DNA of 64,000 nt from Cydia pomonella (GCF_033807575.1 NC_084707.1:18462550-18526549); one strand, 5' to 3'. Numbered from the stretch's first letter, positions 45,906-57,745 are shown. Made by a program: numbers and translations. Notes: a model not told the origin generated them from the sequence alone.

Positions 45906-46448
45906 TTGCACACCTCAATACAGAAACAATACAATAATTTCAGACGACCTTTAGGTAGCGGATTTAAATAAATTTATGTCATGTCAGTAGATGTTCCAGA
46001 TGCAATAAAAGAAGTCTAGCACGGAATAAACACAATACAAAACAATGTATCATATCATACAAATAAAATAAAGTAACATGTAAGTATAAATACATATATT
46101 AAAATACATATATAAACGTTACTGTACGTGATAAGATAAATTTTATTTCATTGAAAACTATCCATAAATAACACAATCTTACTAGTACTTAAATGGTTTA
46201 GAAAAGTCAACATAAAATAACATAAAGCAAAAATTGTTACCCGCTCTAAAAATTTTACAGTCATACCTAAACTAAGTAACTTAATACTAGTATCTTAAGT
46301 ATTTTGTGTTATTAGGCCAATTAATATAGTGTTAGTAAGTAGGTAGGTGCTTATTGAGCAAAAACAATAAATATTTTATTAGCGACAATTGGCGACAATG
46401 AAGACTTTTAACTTACAGATAGCAAATTATTTTAATATGTTTTACAAT

Positions 46449-47235
46449 GTGGCGGCGAACATTGCGAATTACACAAACTTTAACTGTGAAGATTTCGCGG
46501 AGTTATCTTTTGTTATTTTGACAAAAGTACTCAAAGTTGCTAACACCACAAGGTATAAATTAATGTGCTTTTGAGCACTGTCGATCCCCAAACTTTAGCC
46601 GTGTAGATTTCGCAGAGTTCTATTTTGTTATTTTGACAACGGCTCTTGAAGTTGCTAAAGTCACAAAGTAAAAAAACAATGTGACGGCGAACATTGCGAA
46701 CCGCACAAACTTTACCTGTGAAGATTTCGCAGAGTTATCTTTTGTTATTTTGACAAAGGTCCTCAAAGTTGCTAACATCACAAAGTGTAAATCAATGTGC
46801 TTGCGAACACTGTCAATCCCCAAGCTTTAGCCGTGTAGATTCCGCAAAGTTCTATTTTGTTATTTCGACAACGGCTCTTGAAGTTGCTAACGTCACAAAG
46901 TAAAAAAACAATGTGGCGGCGAACATTGCGAACCGCACAAACTTTAACTGTGAAGATTTCGCAGAGTTATCTTTTGTTATTTTGACAAAGGTCCTCAAAG
47001 TTGCTAACATCACAAAGTGTAAATCAATGTGTTTGCGAACACTGTCAATCCCCAAGCTTTAGCCGTGTAGATTCCGCAAAGTTCTATTTTGTTATTTCGA
47101 CAACGGCTCTTGAAGTTGCTAACGTCGCAAAGTAAAAAACAATGTGGCGGCGAACATTGCGAACCGCACAAACTTTAACTGTGAAGATTTAGCAGAGTTA
47201 TCCTTTGTTATTTTGACAAAGGTCCTCAAAGTTGC
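46449..47235. repeat. 232-bp dimeric tandem array, 3.4 copies
   Basis: Unit starts ('gtg(g/a)cggcgaacattgcg') fall at 46449, 46681, 46913 and 47144, so the period is 231-232 bp. Each unit is two related halves of about 115 bp: '(g/t)agatttcgcagagtt' and 'tttgttattt(t/c)gacaa' occur once per half with consistent half-specific differences. The array is cut at 47235 by the BEL element; sequence after 54258 no longer matches well. Minus-strand frames of 67 codons inside it are periodic artefacts. Confidence 0.85.
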
Positions 47236-47536
47236 TGTTGGCGACAAGCCCGCCGCCGCATCGAATTAACTCCAAAGCAACAACGATGACGTCCACCGTC
47301 ACGTCACCGGACCGGTTAGCCCGCGACGGGGACCGGGGCCGGTCCGCGGGGGGACGGCCAGAATCGAACTTACGGCTCGCGGAACGCACACATATCGCGT
47401 CGCGCCGAAAATAATTATAAATACCTCTGTAATTACCAGCAATTAAATTAGTGTATACAGTCCGCTATAGTTTTTATTCAGCAGTCTAGATATCCTGGAT
47501 TCGACATACTACACGAATTAGGCACTAGACGCAACA
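47236..47536 (+). repeat. BEL 5' LTR
   Basis: 301 bp. The first 170 bp are GC-rich, including 'gacggggaccggggccggtc'. TATAAATA at 47416-47423 is a likely promoter TATA box, followed by AT-rich sequence. Identical, as far as I can read, to 53953-54253. Confidence 0.95.
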
Positions 47537-48796
47537 TATGGTCCTAAACTCGCCGAAGAAGAGAAGCGACCCTGTTAATTACGAAGTTACGAAGATTTTT
47601 TTTGGAAGTCGGCCGACCACGAGAGCGCAGTTCTTCATTCATCAGCATCACCATCCGTCCACCTTCAGTGTCTTCTGGCTAGCCGCTTATGCTAGAAAAT
47701 AAAATCGTCAAGCAACGGCAAACCTAACGCACCAACGACGGACTTAGGTATCGCGAAGGACACCAAGCGAACGCCCCACGAGCCAAGAAGCAATCAATTA
47801 CGGTCCTAGTGCACAAAATAATCTAAAGTGAAACCGAAGTGCAATAGGAACAGGAGCCCGCAATCTACTGGACAATAATCAGGAGAGCATAACTGTGAGG
47901 TCTTTCCAATTCCTATTACCTAATTAAACTCGGTTGTTTTAATTTAAACTCTTATTTCACAATCATAATAATCACAAGATCATTTTCAAAATAACATTGC
48001 TAACGGGAACTTTAACCGTAGCGTAATTGTGTTGCTTAACTTTGCTTCGATCTCAATAACATTACAACATAAATAACATTTTTATTATTTTTTTAATTGT
48101 CATTTCAAAAATTAACAATTTCGCATTAATCGTAATTAGAAATAAACAGAACCAATTACAGTTAAATTGAGTTACATTCATAGATAATTTATACCTATAA
48201 TATACATACAAATATATAAATAAACATAATACTTTATACAATCTTAAAATCATATACATATTCAACGAAATCTTATTGTTTACAATTACTAATTTTATTC
48301 GTAAAGTGTTAAATAACATACAGTAAACAATAAGATAACGTACATTACATTTAGATTTGGCCGTAAGTTAAATCAGCATAACAGTAATACAATTTGATTA
48401 CGAATCCATTTCATTATAAGATTATTATCATAGTTAACATTCATATTGCTAAATCATTGAACATTCCACAAAATATTCCGTACCTATTTTCATAGTCAAT
48501 AGGTGGGTATACCTACAATAATTATTGTATAGTAAAAGTTAAGTGTCTGATCAAATTTTTTAGCAATAGCACAAGTTGTGTCGGACATTAAAAAAGTATC
48601 AGCGCCTGCAAAAATTGCACAGGCAAAAGTTACATTGTTATTTTTGCCTTGCTAATAAAATAACATCAGGATTTTAAATTATCACCTTAAAATTAAATTG
48701 AAAATTATTGCTATTTATTTTTCGTCAGGGTTTTGCATAGTGCTTAGCGCTTATAATAATTAGCAGATTGCTTCATTTAATTCTTATAACTGCATA

Positions 48797-51700
48797 ATGT
48801 CTGCCGAGGATAGATGCAAAGAATTAATAAAGAAGCGCGCTTCAATTAAAGCTAAGCTTACACAGTTTATTGCTTATTTTAATACTGCGAAAACTTGTGA
48901 ACAACTCAGTGATTCGCAGTTAGTGGAATTAGACATGCGTATTATAAAACTTGATGATTCGTACGACTCTTTTGATTCTTACCAGAGCGAATTGGAGATG
49001 CTAGCTGAGGATCCTACCGAGCAATATACTGCACGCGAGCTGTTCGAGCGGTCTTACTACAAAGAGATTGCCGCCGCTCGGGAGCTGGTGGACAGGCATC
49101 GCAGCCAACGCGCCAAGGAGGTTCAATCCGAGGTAGGCTCCAATGAATGCCCAACAGTGGTGTCTTATAAGCACAACAATGTAAGGTTGCCAAAAATTAA
49201 TTTACCGCACTTCAGCGGTGGTTATCAGAATTGGCTGGAGTTTAAAGACATTTATGTTTCCTTAATTCATTCTGAGACAAGTATCGACAACATTAACAAG
49301 TTTCACTACCTACGCGCCTCTCTTCATGGAAGCGCGGCCTTGGTGATAAGAAGCTTGGACTTTAAGGGGGATAACTACGATGCCGCTTGGAAACTCCTTT
49401 GTGAGCGATACGACAACAAACAGTTGCTTGTCAACAATCATGTCCAGGCACTTTTCAATATTGAACAGGTGCATAAAGAGTCAAGTGTAGCCTTGCGACA
49501 GATTGTTGACAACACTAAAAAGAATTTAAATGCCTTAGCAACTTTAGACCAGCCCGTAGAGCATTGGGATACATTAATAATCCACATCATGGCAGCCAAA
49601 TTAGACGGAGTTACAAGTAGGGAATGGGAGGAACATAGGAATCAGTTGACAAACCCACCGGCACTTAGCGATTTCATAACATTTCTTACCAATAGGTGCA
49701 ATCTTTTGGAAACTTTAGAAGAAGCCAAGCACAACAGGGTTAGGACGGACACGTCTGTCAACAATAAACCAAAAAGCCTTCTGGCTTCAGCAAGTAACGT
49801 TAATAAGCCTAAAACATATAACGTAACTTGCCCTTTATGTAATAAAGCTCATTACGTCTTCAATTGCGAAAGTTTCAGGGCTTTACCAGTAGAACAACGC
49901 GTACTCAAGGCAAAGGAATTTAACGTGTGCTTAAATTGCTTACGTCCCGGTCATAACGAGAGTAAGTGCAAACTTAGCCACTGCAAGTACTGCAAGACCA
50001 AACATAACACACTTCTTCACGTCCATACGGAACCTAAGACCACGTCAGAACACATAGCTTTTTCCGCGAATGCCCACAATGTTAACGTGGCCGAGCATGT
50101 TTTGCTTTCAACAGCCTTAGTCAAAGTGCGCGATGGTCAAGGGAAATTGCACAGTGTTAGGGTCTTATTAGATAATGGCAGTACATCTAATTACATAACT
50201 CGGGACTTATCTGAGAGGCTGAACCTGCCAATTAAAAATGTCAAAACTACAGTGTCCATGCTTGAAAAGCATGAATCAAATATCACCCAATCGTGCTCTC
50301 TTAAATTGGAGTCTTATGATGGGGCTTATAGCACTGACATAGAGTGCAACGTATTGTCCGACATTACGTCACCAATACCTCACACATACATTGACGCAAC
50401 GGACGTACCCATACCTTCGGGAATTTGTCTTGCCGATCCTTCATACACCGAACCCGCTGATATTGAGATTCTTCTTGGGGCTAAAATATTTTGGAGCGTT
50501 CTCGGCACCAATCGCATTATCTTAGGCAAAAATGATCCCTTCCTCGTTGAGACAAAGCTAGGTTGGCTCTTAGTAGGCGCCATAAATCAACCTACCTCTG
50601 TCAAACCAGTTTGCTTGTTCCTGACTGACAAACAAACTGACACGACTCTTACAAAATTTTGGGAACTTGATACCATATCCCCGAAACATGACTTCACACC
50701 GGACGAAAACGCGTGTGAAGAACTCTTTAACAAAACTACTAAGAGAGATAAAGACGGACGTTTTGTGGTGACCGTTCCTCTGAAGGAATCTCCCGATACC
50801 TTAGGAGACTCCTACGGGATGGCCAAGCGAAGGTTTTTATCGCTCGAACGCAGGTTAGATAGGGACTCCTTATTAAAGGAGCGCTATGTAAAATTCATGG
50901 AGGAATACGAGGTTTTGGGTCACATGAGTGAAACTTTGCCTTACAGTTCATTACCGTCATATTATTTGCCTCACCACGCCGTGTTAAGAGAGTCTAGCAC
51001 GACTACCAAGCTTCGTGTCGTGTTTGATGCTTCAGCTGCCACTACATCAGGAAAATCATTTAACGACATCCAGTTAACAGGACCCAGGGTTCAGGACGAC
51101 TTATTTTCCATCTTACTACGGTTTCGTCAACATAAATATGTGGTGTCAGCTGACATCGAGAAAATGTATCGGCAAATTCTTGTGGACGATGAACAACGTC
51201 AACTTCAGTTGATCTTATGGAGGGCAGACCCTTCTAAGCCGCTTAAAATCTATTCTCTTAATACCGTGACTTATGGGACGTCATCAGCGCCGTTTCTGAG
51301 CACGCGGTGCCTCTTACAGCTATCACAGGAGTCCAGTGACAAGGAAACACAGGAAGCGATCGCCAGGGACTTTTATGTAGACGACTTCCTATCTGGCTCT
51401 CATTCAATAGATGATACTGTGGCACTGTGTCGTAATGTAACAACCACGCTGAAAAATGCCCAATTTCACTTGCGTAAATGGCAGTCTAATAATGAAAAGA
51501 TTCTTAAAGCCGTCGGTGAAAACCCATGTCTGAAAGAATGTGTGGATCTGAGCGAGAACGAGCTGTCTAAAACATTGGGTCTTAATTGGAGATGCGCTCA
51601 AGACAGTCTTACGTTTCGCATAGACATCTCGTTACCAAAAGTAGTCACAAAAAGGCACATTCTTTCAGTTATAGCCCAAATCTTTGACCCTCTAGGATTA

Positions 51701-53986
51701 GTAACGCCTTGTATAGTGCAGGCGAAAATACTAATGCAGAAACTTTGGGTAAACCAGTGTTCTTGGGATGATCCGCTTACAGGAGACATACTTACATCCT
51801 GGGAAGACTTTGTGAAATCTCTGCCTTATCTTAATAAAGTCCAGATACCTCGCTGGGTCTTGTGCAATACACCTACGGTTGTTGATTTCCACGTCTTCAC
51901 TGATGCGTCGGAGAAAGCATACGGAGCTTGCCTGTACGTCCGCTCCGTGGCCGGGGATGGCTCAGTGAGTGTTCGCCTACTGGCATCAAAAAGCAAAGTC
52001 GCGCCTATTAAGGCCACAACTATTCCTCGTCTTGAGCTTTGCGGGGCCTTATTAGGCGCAAGGTTATGCACAAAGGTTCTTGAGTCACTTACCCAGAAAC
52101 CAGACCATTGCGTATTTTGGTGTGACTCTATGATAGTCATGGGTTGGTTATCATCATCTCCTTGTTCATTGCGTCCTTTTGTAAAAAACCGGATATCAGA
52201 GATCCAGGAAAGTTCCAAAGCCGCTTGTTGGCGCTACGTGCCTTCAAAGGAGAATCCTGCAGATCTAGTATCTCGAGGTTTAAGTGCCGACCTCATAATG
52301 AACTCTTCCTTGTGGTGGTCTGGACCATCCTTCTTGAAGCAGGGCATGGCCTACTGGCCGACCGCCCCAAGGTCTGGTAATCAGTCTTCACTGCCAGAGA
52401 TGTTACCGGCAAAATCATTAGTCGCATGTCCCGCTTTTGATAACTCTTGTAAGCCAATAGAACATTTAATTAAAAACAAATCATCTTATTCAAAATTACA
52501 ACGGATAATAGCGTATATACTTAGATTCATCCACAATTGTAAAAAAGAAAATACTAAGAAAACCGGTGGTCTTACATTAGTTGAGCTAGAATCGGCTTCA
52601 GTTCTACTTCTTCGTAGGTCCCAACAAGACTCTTTTCCTAACGAGTACGAACTTCTTAAAACAGGGAAACCATTGCCAAAGAAAAGCCGGCTTAGTTCGC
52701 TGTCACCATTTCTTGATTCAGGGCTTATTAGAGTCGGGGGTCGACTCGTCAACTCATTCTATGACTATGGCACAAAGCATCCTATAGTCCTCTGTAGTAA
52801 GCATCATCTCGCAAGGCTGCTTTTTAAAATGTTCCACTTACGTCTACTTCACGCGCCTCCTCAATTACTTCTAGCGACTATAAAACTTAACTACTGGCCG
52901 CTCGGAGGAAGAAACTTGGCAAAACAGGTTGTCCATACTTGTCTCAAATGTGTTCGGTTGAAAGGTGAAACAGTGCAACCAGTAATGGGTAACTTGCCGA
53001 AAGAAAGGTTGCACCTTGAATATCCGTTCCTCGAAACAGGCACCGATTACGCCGGTCCAATTCTTATAGCTGACCGCAAAGGTAGGGGGTGTAGGCTCAT
53101 CAAGGCCTACATTTGCATATTTGTGTGTTTAGCATCCAAGGCACTTCATTTGGAGCTTGTTTCGGATTTAACCAAGGAGGCTTTTATGGCAGCTCTTAAC
53201 CGATTTATTGGTCGCCGTGGCAAACCAAAGGTAATATTCTCAGATAATGGCACGACCTTTGTTGGTAGCTTCAATGAGCTCTCAAATCTCTTAAAACAAG
53301 ACTTTGCGGCAGACATGGCCGACGCGCAAATTAATTTCTCTTTCATCCCAGCATACACACCTCACTTCGGAGGAATCTGGGAGTCTGCAGTGAAGTCGGT
53401 AAAGTACCACCTGCGACGAACCCTAGGTCTTACACACCTCACCTATGAGTTATTGGCTACATGTTTAGTAAAGATCGAAGCGATTTTAAACTCACGTCCT
53501 CTTACGCCACTTTCTAATGATCCATCTGATCTAACTTTTTTGAGTCCGGCTCATTTCTTGATTGGAAGGCCTCTCACGTCTTTGCCTTACCCTCAGCTCA
53601 CTGATCAAAAGATTACCTCACTCCAAAGGTACCAGCGCATCGAGTTTCTGAAACAGCACTTCTGGAACAGGTTCTCCAACGAGTACGTTACTGGCCTGCA
53701 ACAGAGAACAAAATGGCAGAGCTCAAGGGGCTACCTCGACGTCGGAACCATGGTGGTAATCAAGGACAAGAACTTACCGCCGCTTATGTGGCTCCTCGGC
53801 CGCATCGTTCAAGTGCTGCCTGGCAGAGATGGCGTCGCAAGAGTAGCCGACATAAGGACGAAAAAGGGAGTCATTCGTCGGGCCTTCAATACAATTTGTC
53901 CTCTACCCATACAAGATCTTGAAGACCCAAGCTCTTCAACGCCGGGAGTATATGTTGGCGACAAGCCCGCCGCCGCATCGAATTAA
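48797..53986 (+). CDS. BEL/Pao Gag-Pol polyprotein, 1729 aa, intact
   Basis: A single uninterrupted frame. Order: Gag-like region (about 1-340, with LPKINLPHFSGGYQNWLEFK); zinc knuckles CPLC-x4-H-x4-C (about 349-361) and CLNCLRPGHNESKC (about 379-392); aspartic protease LLDNGSTSNYI (about 457); reverse transcriptase with VVSADIEKMYRQI and the catalytic FYVDDFLSG (about 860); RNase H with FHVFTDASEKAYGACLYV; an HHCC integrase zinc region (HHLARLLF to CLKCVRLK); integrase core with TDYAGP, FSDNGTT and GGIWESAVK for the DDE triad (about 1416, 1482, 1524); and a C-terminal region of the kind usual in BEL (WLLGRIVQVLPGRDGVARVA). No envelope gene. The stop lies 34 bp inside the 3' LTR, so the last 11 residues are LTR-encoded. 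No frame-disrupting changes were seen. Confidence 0.96.
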   Translation: MSAEDRCKELIKKRASIKAKLTQFIAYFNTAKTCEQLSDSQLVELDMRIIKLDDSYDSFDSYQSELEMLAEDPTEQYTARELFERSYYKEIAAARELVDRHRSQRAKEVQSEVGSNECPTVVSYKHNNVRLPKINLPHFSGGYQNWLEFKDIYVSLIHSETSIDNINKFHYLRASLHGSAALVIRSLDFKGDNYDAAWKLLCERYDNKQLLVNNHVQALFNIEQVHKESSVALRQIVDNTKKNLNALATLDQPVEHWDTLIIHIMAAKLDGVTSREWEEHRNQLTNPPALSDFITFLTNRCNLLETLEEAKHNRVRTDTSVNNKPKSLLASASNVNKPKTYNVTCPLCNKAHYVFNCESFRALPVEQRVLKAKEFNVCLNCLRPGHNESKCKLSHCKYCKTKHNTLLHVHTEPKTTSEHIAFSANAHNVNVAEHVLLSTALVKVRDGQGKLHSVRVLLDNGSTSNYITRDLSERLNLPIKNVKTTVSMLEKHESNITQSCSLKLESYDGAYSTDIECNVLSDITSPIPHTYIDATDVPIPSGICLADPSYTEPADIEILLGAKIFWSVLGTNRIILGKNDPFLVETKLGWLLVGAINQPTSVKPVCLFLTDKQTDTTLTKFWELDTISPKHDFTPDENACEELFNKTTKRDKDGRFVVTVPLKESPDTLGDSYGMAKRRFLSLERRLDRDSLLKERYVKFMEEYEVLGHMSETLPYSSLPSYYLPHHAVLRESSTTTKLRVVFDASAATTSGKSFNDIQLTGPRVQDDLFSILLRFRQHKYVVSADIEKMYRQILVDDEQRQLQLILWRADPSKPLKIYSLNTVTYGTSSAPFLSTRCLLQLSQESSDKETQEAIARDFYVDDFLSGSHSIDDTVALCRNVTTTLKNAQFHLRKWQSNNEKILKAVGENPCLKECVDLSENELSKTLGLNWRCAQDSLTFRIDISLPKVVTKRHILSVIAQIFDPLGLVTPCIVQAKILMQKLWVNQCSWDDPLTGDILTSWEDFVKSLPYLNKVQIPRWVLCNTPTVVDFHVFTDASEKAYGACLYVRSVAGDGSVSVRLLASKSKVAPIKATTIPRLELCGALLGARLCTKVLESLTQKPDHCVFWCDSMIVMGWLSSSPCSLRPFVKNRISEIQESSKAACWRYVPSKENPADLVSRGLSADLIMNSSLWWSGPSFLKQGMAYWPTAPRSGNQSSLPEMLPAKSLVACPAFDNSCKPIEHLIKNKSSYSKLQRIIAYILRFIHNCKKENTKKTGGLTLVELESASVLLLRRSQQDSFPNEYELLKTGKPLPKKSRLSSLSPFLDSGLIRVGGRLVNSFYDYGTKHPIVLCSKHHLARLLFKMFHLRLLHAPPQLLLATIKLNYWPLGGRNLAKQVVHTCLKCVRLKGETVQPVMGNLPKERLHLEYPFLETGTDYAGPILIADRKGRGCRLIKAYICIFVCLASKALHLELVSDLTKEAFMAALNRFIGRRGKPKVIFSDNGTTFVGSFNELSNLLKQDFAADMADAQINFSFIPAYTPHFGGIWESAVKSVKYHLRRTLGLTHLTYELLATCLVKIEAILNSRPLTPLSNDPSDLTFLSPAHFLIGRPLTSLPYPQLTDQKITSLQRYQRIEFLKQHFWNRFSNEYVTGLQQRTKWQSSRGYLDVGTMVVIKDKNLPPLMWLLGRIVQVLPGRDGVARVADIRTKKGVIRRAFNTICPLPIQDLEDPSSSTPGVYVGDKPAAASN

Positions 53987-54253
53987 CTCCAAAGCAACAA
54001 CGATGACGTCCACCGTCACGTCACCGGACCGGTTAGCCCGCGACGGGGACCGGGGCCGGTCCGCGGGGGGACGGCCAGAATCGAACTTACGGCTCGCGGA
54101 ACGCACACATATCGCGTCGCGCCGAAAATAATTATAAATACCTCTGTAATTACCAGCAATTAAATTAGTGTATACAGTCCGCTATAGTTTTTATTCAGCA
54201 GTCTAGATATCCTGGATTCGACATACTACACGAATTAGGCACTAGACGCAACA
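53953..54253 (+). repeat. BEL 3' LTR
   Basis: 301 bp. Contains the stop codon of the polyprotein at its start. Followed by the GTTGC target duplication. Confidence 0.95.
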
Positions 54254-54258
54254 GTTGC

Positions 54259-55722
54259 TGAAACCACAACTCACAAATTACACGTTGTGCAATGAGCAAA
54301 GCCAAACCATGTTAAATTCGCATTTTTTACTATGCTATTATGACAAGGCATCGAAAAATTGATAGTTTAACAGAATTTTTATTGTTAGTTTCGCAATAAT
54401 TGCGTTTCGCAAAAAAAAAGTTGCTGCGCTAGCAAAGGCTAGGTTGTCAATGTCCCAAAGTAGTTTTGTTGTTTTATCAATAATTCGTTCGCAACGTAAA
54501 ACTGCAGCCTTGTCTCCGGATTTTTCTCTGAGTGTATGAATACCGAAATAGATATTTTATTTTTCGAGAGATAGTAAGATTAGTGAGGCGTTTTAGGTGC
54601 TTAAATAATTAATGTACTTAAATGTTTTATTTCGGCACTTTATCTCGCTGGGCACTGCTTGTCTCCAGTCTTGAGGAGGTCGGATGGTTTCTTGAAACAT
54701 AGACACTTAGCGTATTTCGGAGGTTCAGACAGTTTCCTTGTGCATTCCTTGATTGTGTCTCCCGATGGTCTGCAGAGAAACGTAGTTATTATATGCTCTT
54801 TGTGCAGTGACTGCATGTGGATTCCGCTTGCTTGCGCCTGCAGTACTCGGCAGACTTATTAATAGCCCCCGTTAAAGGCAGCCTATTGTGACAGAAGGGT
54901 AACTAAGAAACTTTACATGTCCGACATGCTCTTTGTCAGTTTTTAATAGTAACGATACGTTTTCTAGTCTAATTATAATATTTTTAGACTTTCGGAGCGA
55001 TTATTTTCGAAAAAAATATTTTTATCAAAAATGTTTTTACAAGACGAAAATATATTTTTTTAAATCTTTCCCACGATATCCTACAGGTTCAAGCAATTTT
55101 TTTTACAGGAGTTACCATTTTTTTTTTTAAATTTTCATTTTATCACTTTTTCGGTTTGTTTGATATTCAGCCAGCAATGCTATTCGCTTATCACCTTTGC
55201 ATACCAACTTCTATGCAGGGGGGTCGCTTTTCCCTGCAGCTGACTGTACATTCATATCATATACCTACCCATGCCAAATTGCAGCTTTCTAGTAGGTACT
55301 AATAACGATCACCGAGTTAAATTGCGGGCCGACGGATGGTCAGACAGACGGACGGTACTTCACAGTGCGGACATGGCGAAAAAGGATTGCAATTTGTCAA
55401 CAGAACCCGAAGAAGTGCGAGTAAATTCAACTCAAATATTGGTTTCATTATTCTAGAACACTTAATAATATTGAATTCATTTTTACTAAATCATTAATTT
55501 TTCATTTCAATCAAACTAAACATCGAGCATATCTATCCGACATCTATTTCGACGACTTGCCTAGTGGGTAGGTATATAGCTCAGATCATAGAAAGTACTA
55601 GATGGCTGACGGAGGCGTGGCGCGTGTCGCCGCGACATGGCCACATCGTGGCCATACCGGCCCGCCGTAAGACAGTAGCAAATTAGCTGTCATTGAACAA
55701 TGTGCGCGTCAATTTTATTGAA
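54259..55722. other. Repeat-derived region
   Basis: Diverged sequence after the BEL insertion. At about 55260-55400 a degraded copy of the 'ggttccg/cggaaccc' family is recognisable by 'caaattgcagctttctag', 'gacagacggacgg' and 'gcggacatggcgaaaa'. No gene is supported. Confidence 0.5.
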
Positions 55723-56495
55723 ATGCCGAATTATAGCGTTATTTTGTGTCGAAATAGGAGTGCATCCAAAAACTATAAGGATCATGGAGTTACATACCAC
55801 ATGTGAGTAAATTTTTTTTCACGTATTAGTCAATAAAACCACACATTTTAACAAATAAATCCAGTGACATATGATTTTTCTGAGTCAGACCATGTTGTCA
55901 TACAAACGCGTGGCAATTTGTCTATGCATCTTACATTGACGCTTTGGCATGGAAAACTATTTGTAGTGTCCTTAGCAACGGCGCAATGCATTAAACCGCT
56001 AACGATATTCACAGGGGCATTATTGTTTCTTGGTACGACCGCCAACCGCTCCCTTCATTGAGGCCGCGAAGTAGAGTGGTGCTCGTGCATATAATTGATC
56101 TTTGAGCGTTATCGATAAAAAATGTTTGGATATAGTGTGTATGAAAGTAATTATTTTTCAAGTAAAATTTTACAATTATTTTATATGCACCTAATGTTTA
56201 ATTTAATACTTATTAATTTGGATTAAAAATCGATTAACTGATTTAATTAAGTACAATTTATTTATAACATTATAGTTTATATCTATAAGTATATTTTATT
56301 CAGGTTCTTAGCAACGATTCGAATAACTGCACTAGGTATAATCAAATATGTTCATGATTGCAATTTTTTTCAGTTTCCCGAAAAATCCCAGTATTAAAGA
56401 AAAATGGATAGATGCTACAGGTAGAGGGCCCTAACTGGTTTACGAGCGAGAAAAGTGTTATTTTTTCGGATCATTTTCAAGAAAAATGTTTCCAG
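55723..56495 (+). pseudogene. Decayed two-exon THAP-domain gene
   Basis: Exon 55723-55802 reads MPNYSVILCRNRSASKNYKD then HGVTYH and ends at a good donor (gtgagt). Exon 56374-56495, after a clean 'tttttttcag', continues IFPKNPSIKEKWIDATGR. After a one-base frame change it resumes NWFTSEKSVIFSDHFQEKCF. The spacing fits the THAP zinc finger (C-x2-4-C ... C-x2-H with HxFP and W between). Two zinc-ligand cysteines are lost: Tyr where the first is expected and Phe before SDHF. A stop follows GRGP in the unshifted frame. THAP domains occur in host DNA-binding proteins and P-type transposases; the downstream part is absent, so which one is unclear. Confidence 0.7.
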
Positions 56496-57288
56496 TTACA
56501 CTTCGCCTCATTTATATAACGATAGAATATAAATATGTTTAAAATAATAGTATATTGTATACTTAGTCGATCCAAAAGTTCTATCAGAAAGATTTTTACT
56601 GATTGTTATGATTACTCTTTCCTTATTTTTCGTACATATGATTTAAAAGCTTATTTAATGGTGCATTATACTTACAATATAATTTACTATAATTTGCTTT
56701 CGCAGTTCTTCATAACTCTATGTAACATGCTGGAATTGCTTTCAATTGGTGACGAAATATGCTATAATAAACTGAACCTTTTATTTTATGAAGCGCTCGC
56801 GTCTAACAACAATCCCAAAGTAAACAATTTAAACAAACATTACATCAAATAATGACTAAAATTTAAACCAATTTGATTAGTTAAGCATAAACAAGCTTTC
56901 GCATCATGGTACATGTTTTTTTTTAAATTAAAAGCTTTGTATTACATTTTATCAGTAAAAACCTTTGTGAGAGAACTTATGGATCAACTAATATACCTTA
57001 CACGTACCTTAAAATTCTTAGCTCGTAAATACGGTCAAAAATTTAAAGGAATATAAATTAAGTCTATGGCAATTATTACTTAAAACAAAAATGTCAAAAC
57101 TCTAAGGTCATGTTCAGAACATGTAAAATATCGATAGCTCTATCGAATTGTCCTCACTCTAGTGCCGCCGCTCTAGGCTCCTACACCGCGCGGTTTGGCC
57201 AATCACAGCGCGTGAGTTGGTTGTCTGGCCACGCCTTTAATGATGTGGTGGGGGACAGTTGGAGACAGCGAGACTCGTTGAAATTATG
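56496..57288. other. AT-rich stretch, no supported gene
   Basis: An open frame of 105 codons at 56535-56852 is Ile/Tyr/Asn-rich as expected from AT-rich DNA and shows no motif. A GC-richer part at 57140-57260 contains 'ggccaatcacagcgcg' (CCAAT-like), possibly an old promoter or repeat. Confidence 0.45.
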
Positions 57289-57296
57289 CTTCGTTA

Positions 57297-57745
57297 CAGT
57301 GTTGTCACATCTACCAACTTTTGGGTAGATCTACCTATTTTGCCTGCGTTCTACCTATCTACCTCCCTCGGCCGGAAATCTACCCATTTTTCAAAATGGT
57401 ATAATTGTAAGTAATTCTCAATACATGTGCCGGAACATTACTTAATTTCTACCGAATTTAGATTCGATGTAATGAAAACTTGCCAAAGAAACAGATTATA
57501 CAAGCAGATTCATTACCTACAAACAATGGAAATCATCATTTTTGTTTCGATTTCTTTAACTAACATCACAATATTAAAGACTAATAAATAATTTGATAAA
57601 TTGTATAGGTACACATTTTTAATCATAAAAATGTACATGCTATTGAGTGGTACATCTACCTGTTTTTCATTTGAGAAACCACCCATTTCTACCTATTTTT
57701 GCACCCTGTTCTACCACTTCGGCAAAATTGTATGTGACAACACTG
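57297..57745. mobile_element. hAT-type MITE, 449 bp
   Basis: The terminal inverted repeat CAGTGTTGTCACAT / ATGTGACAACACTG is perfect over 14 bp. The target duplication CTTCGTTA is perfect over 8 bp (57289-57296 and 57746-57753). CAGTG ends with an 8-bp duplication are diagnostic of hAT. Inside, near both ends, are repeated 'tctacc(t/c)' motifs on the same strand. Confidence 0.92.

Larger units (their letters stand above)
47236..54253 (+). mobile_element. Complete BEL/Pao LTR retrotransposon
   Basis: 301-bp LTRs that look identical flank a 6.4-kb interior with one long ORF. LTR termini are TGTTG...CAACA. The 5-bp target duplication GTTGC is at 47231-47235 and 54254-54258. The leader (47537-48796) is AT-rich; the first bases after the 5' LTR (TATGGTCCTAAACTCGCC) would hold the primer-binding site, but I did not identify the tRNA. 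There is no strong polypurine tract just before the 3' LTR. Intact LTRs, ORF and target duplication point to a recent insertion. Confidence 0.96.

Noticed and set aside
56535..56852. 105-codon frame in AT-rich DNA
   Set aside because: Ile/Asn/Tyr-rich composition without motif; expected by chance in such sequence.
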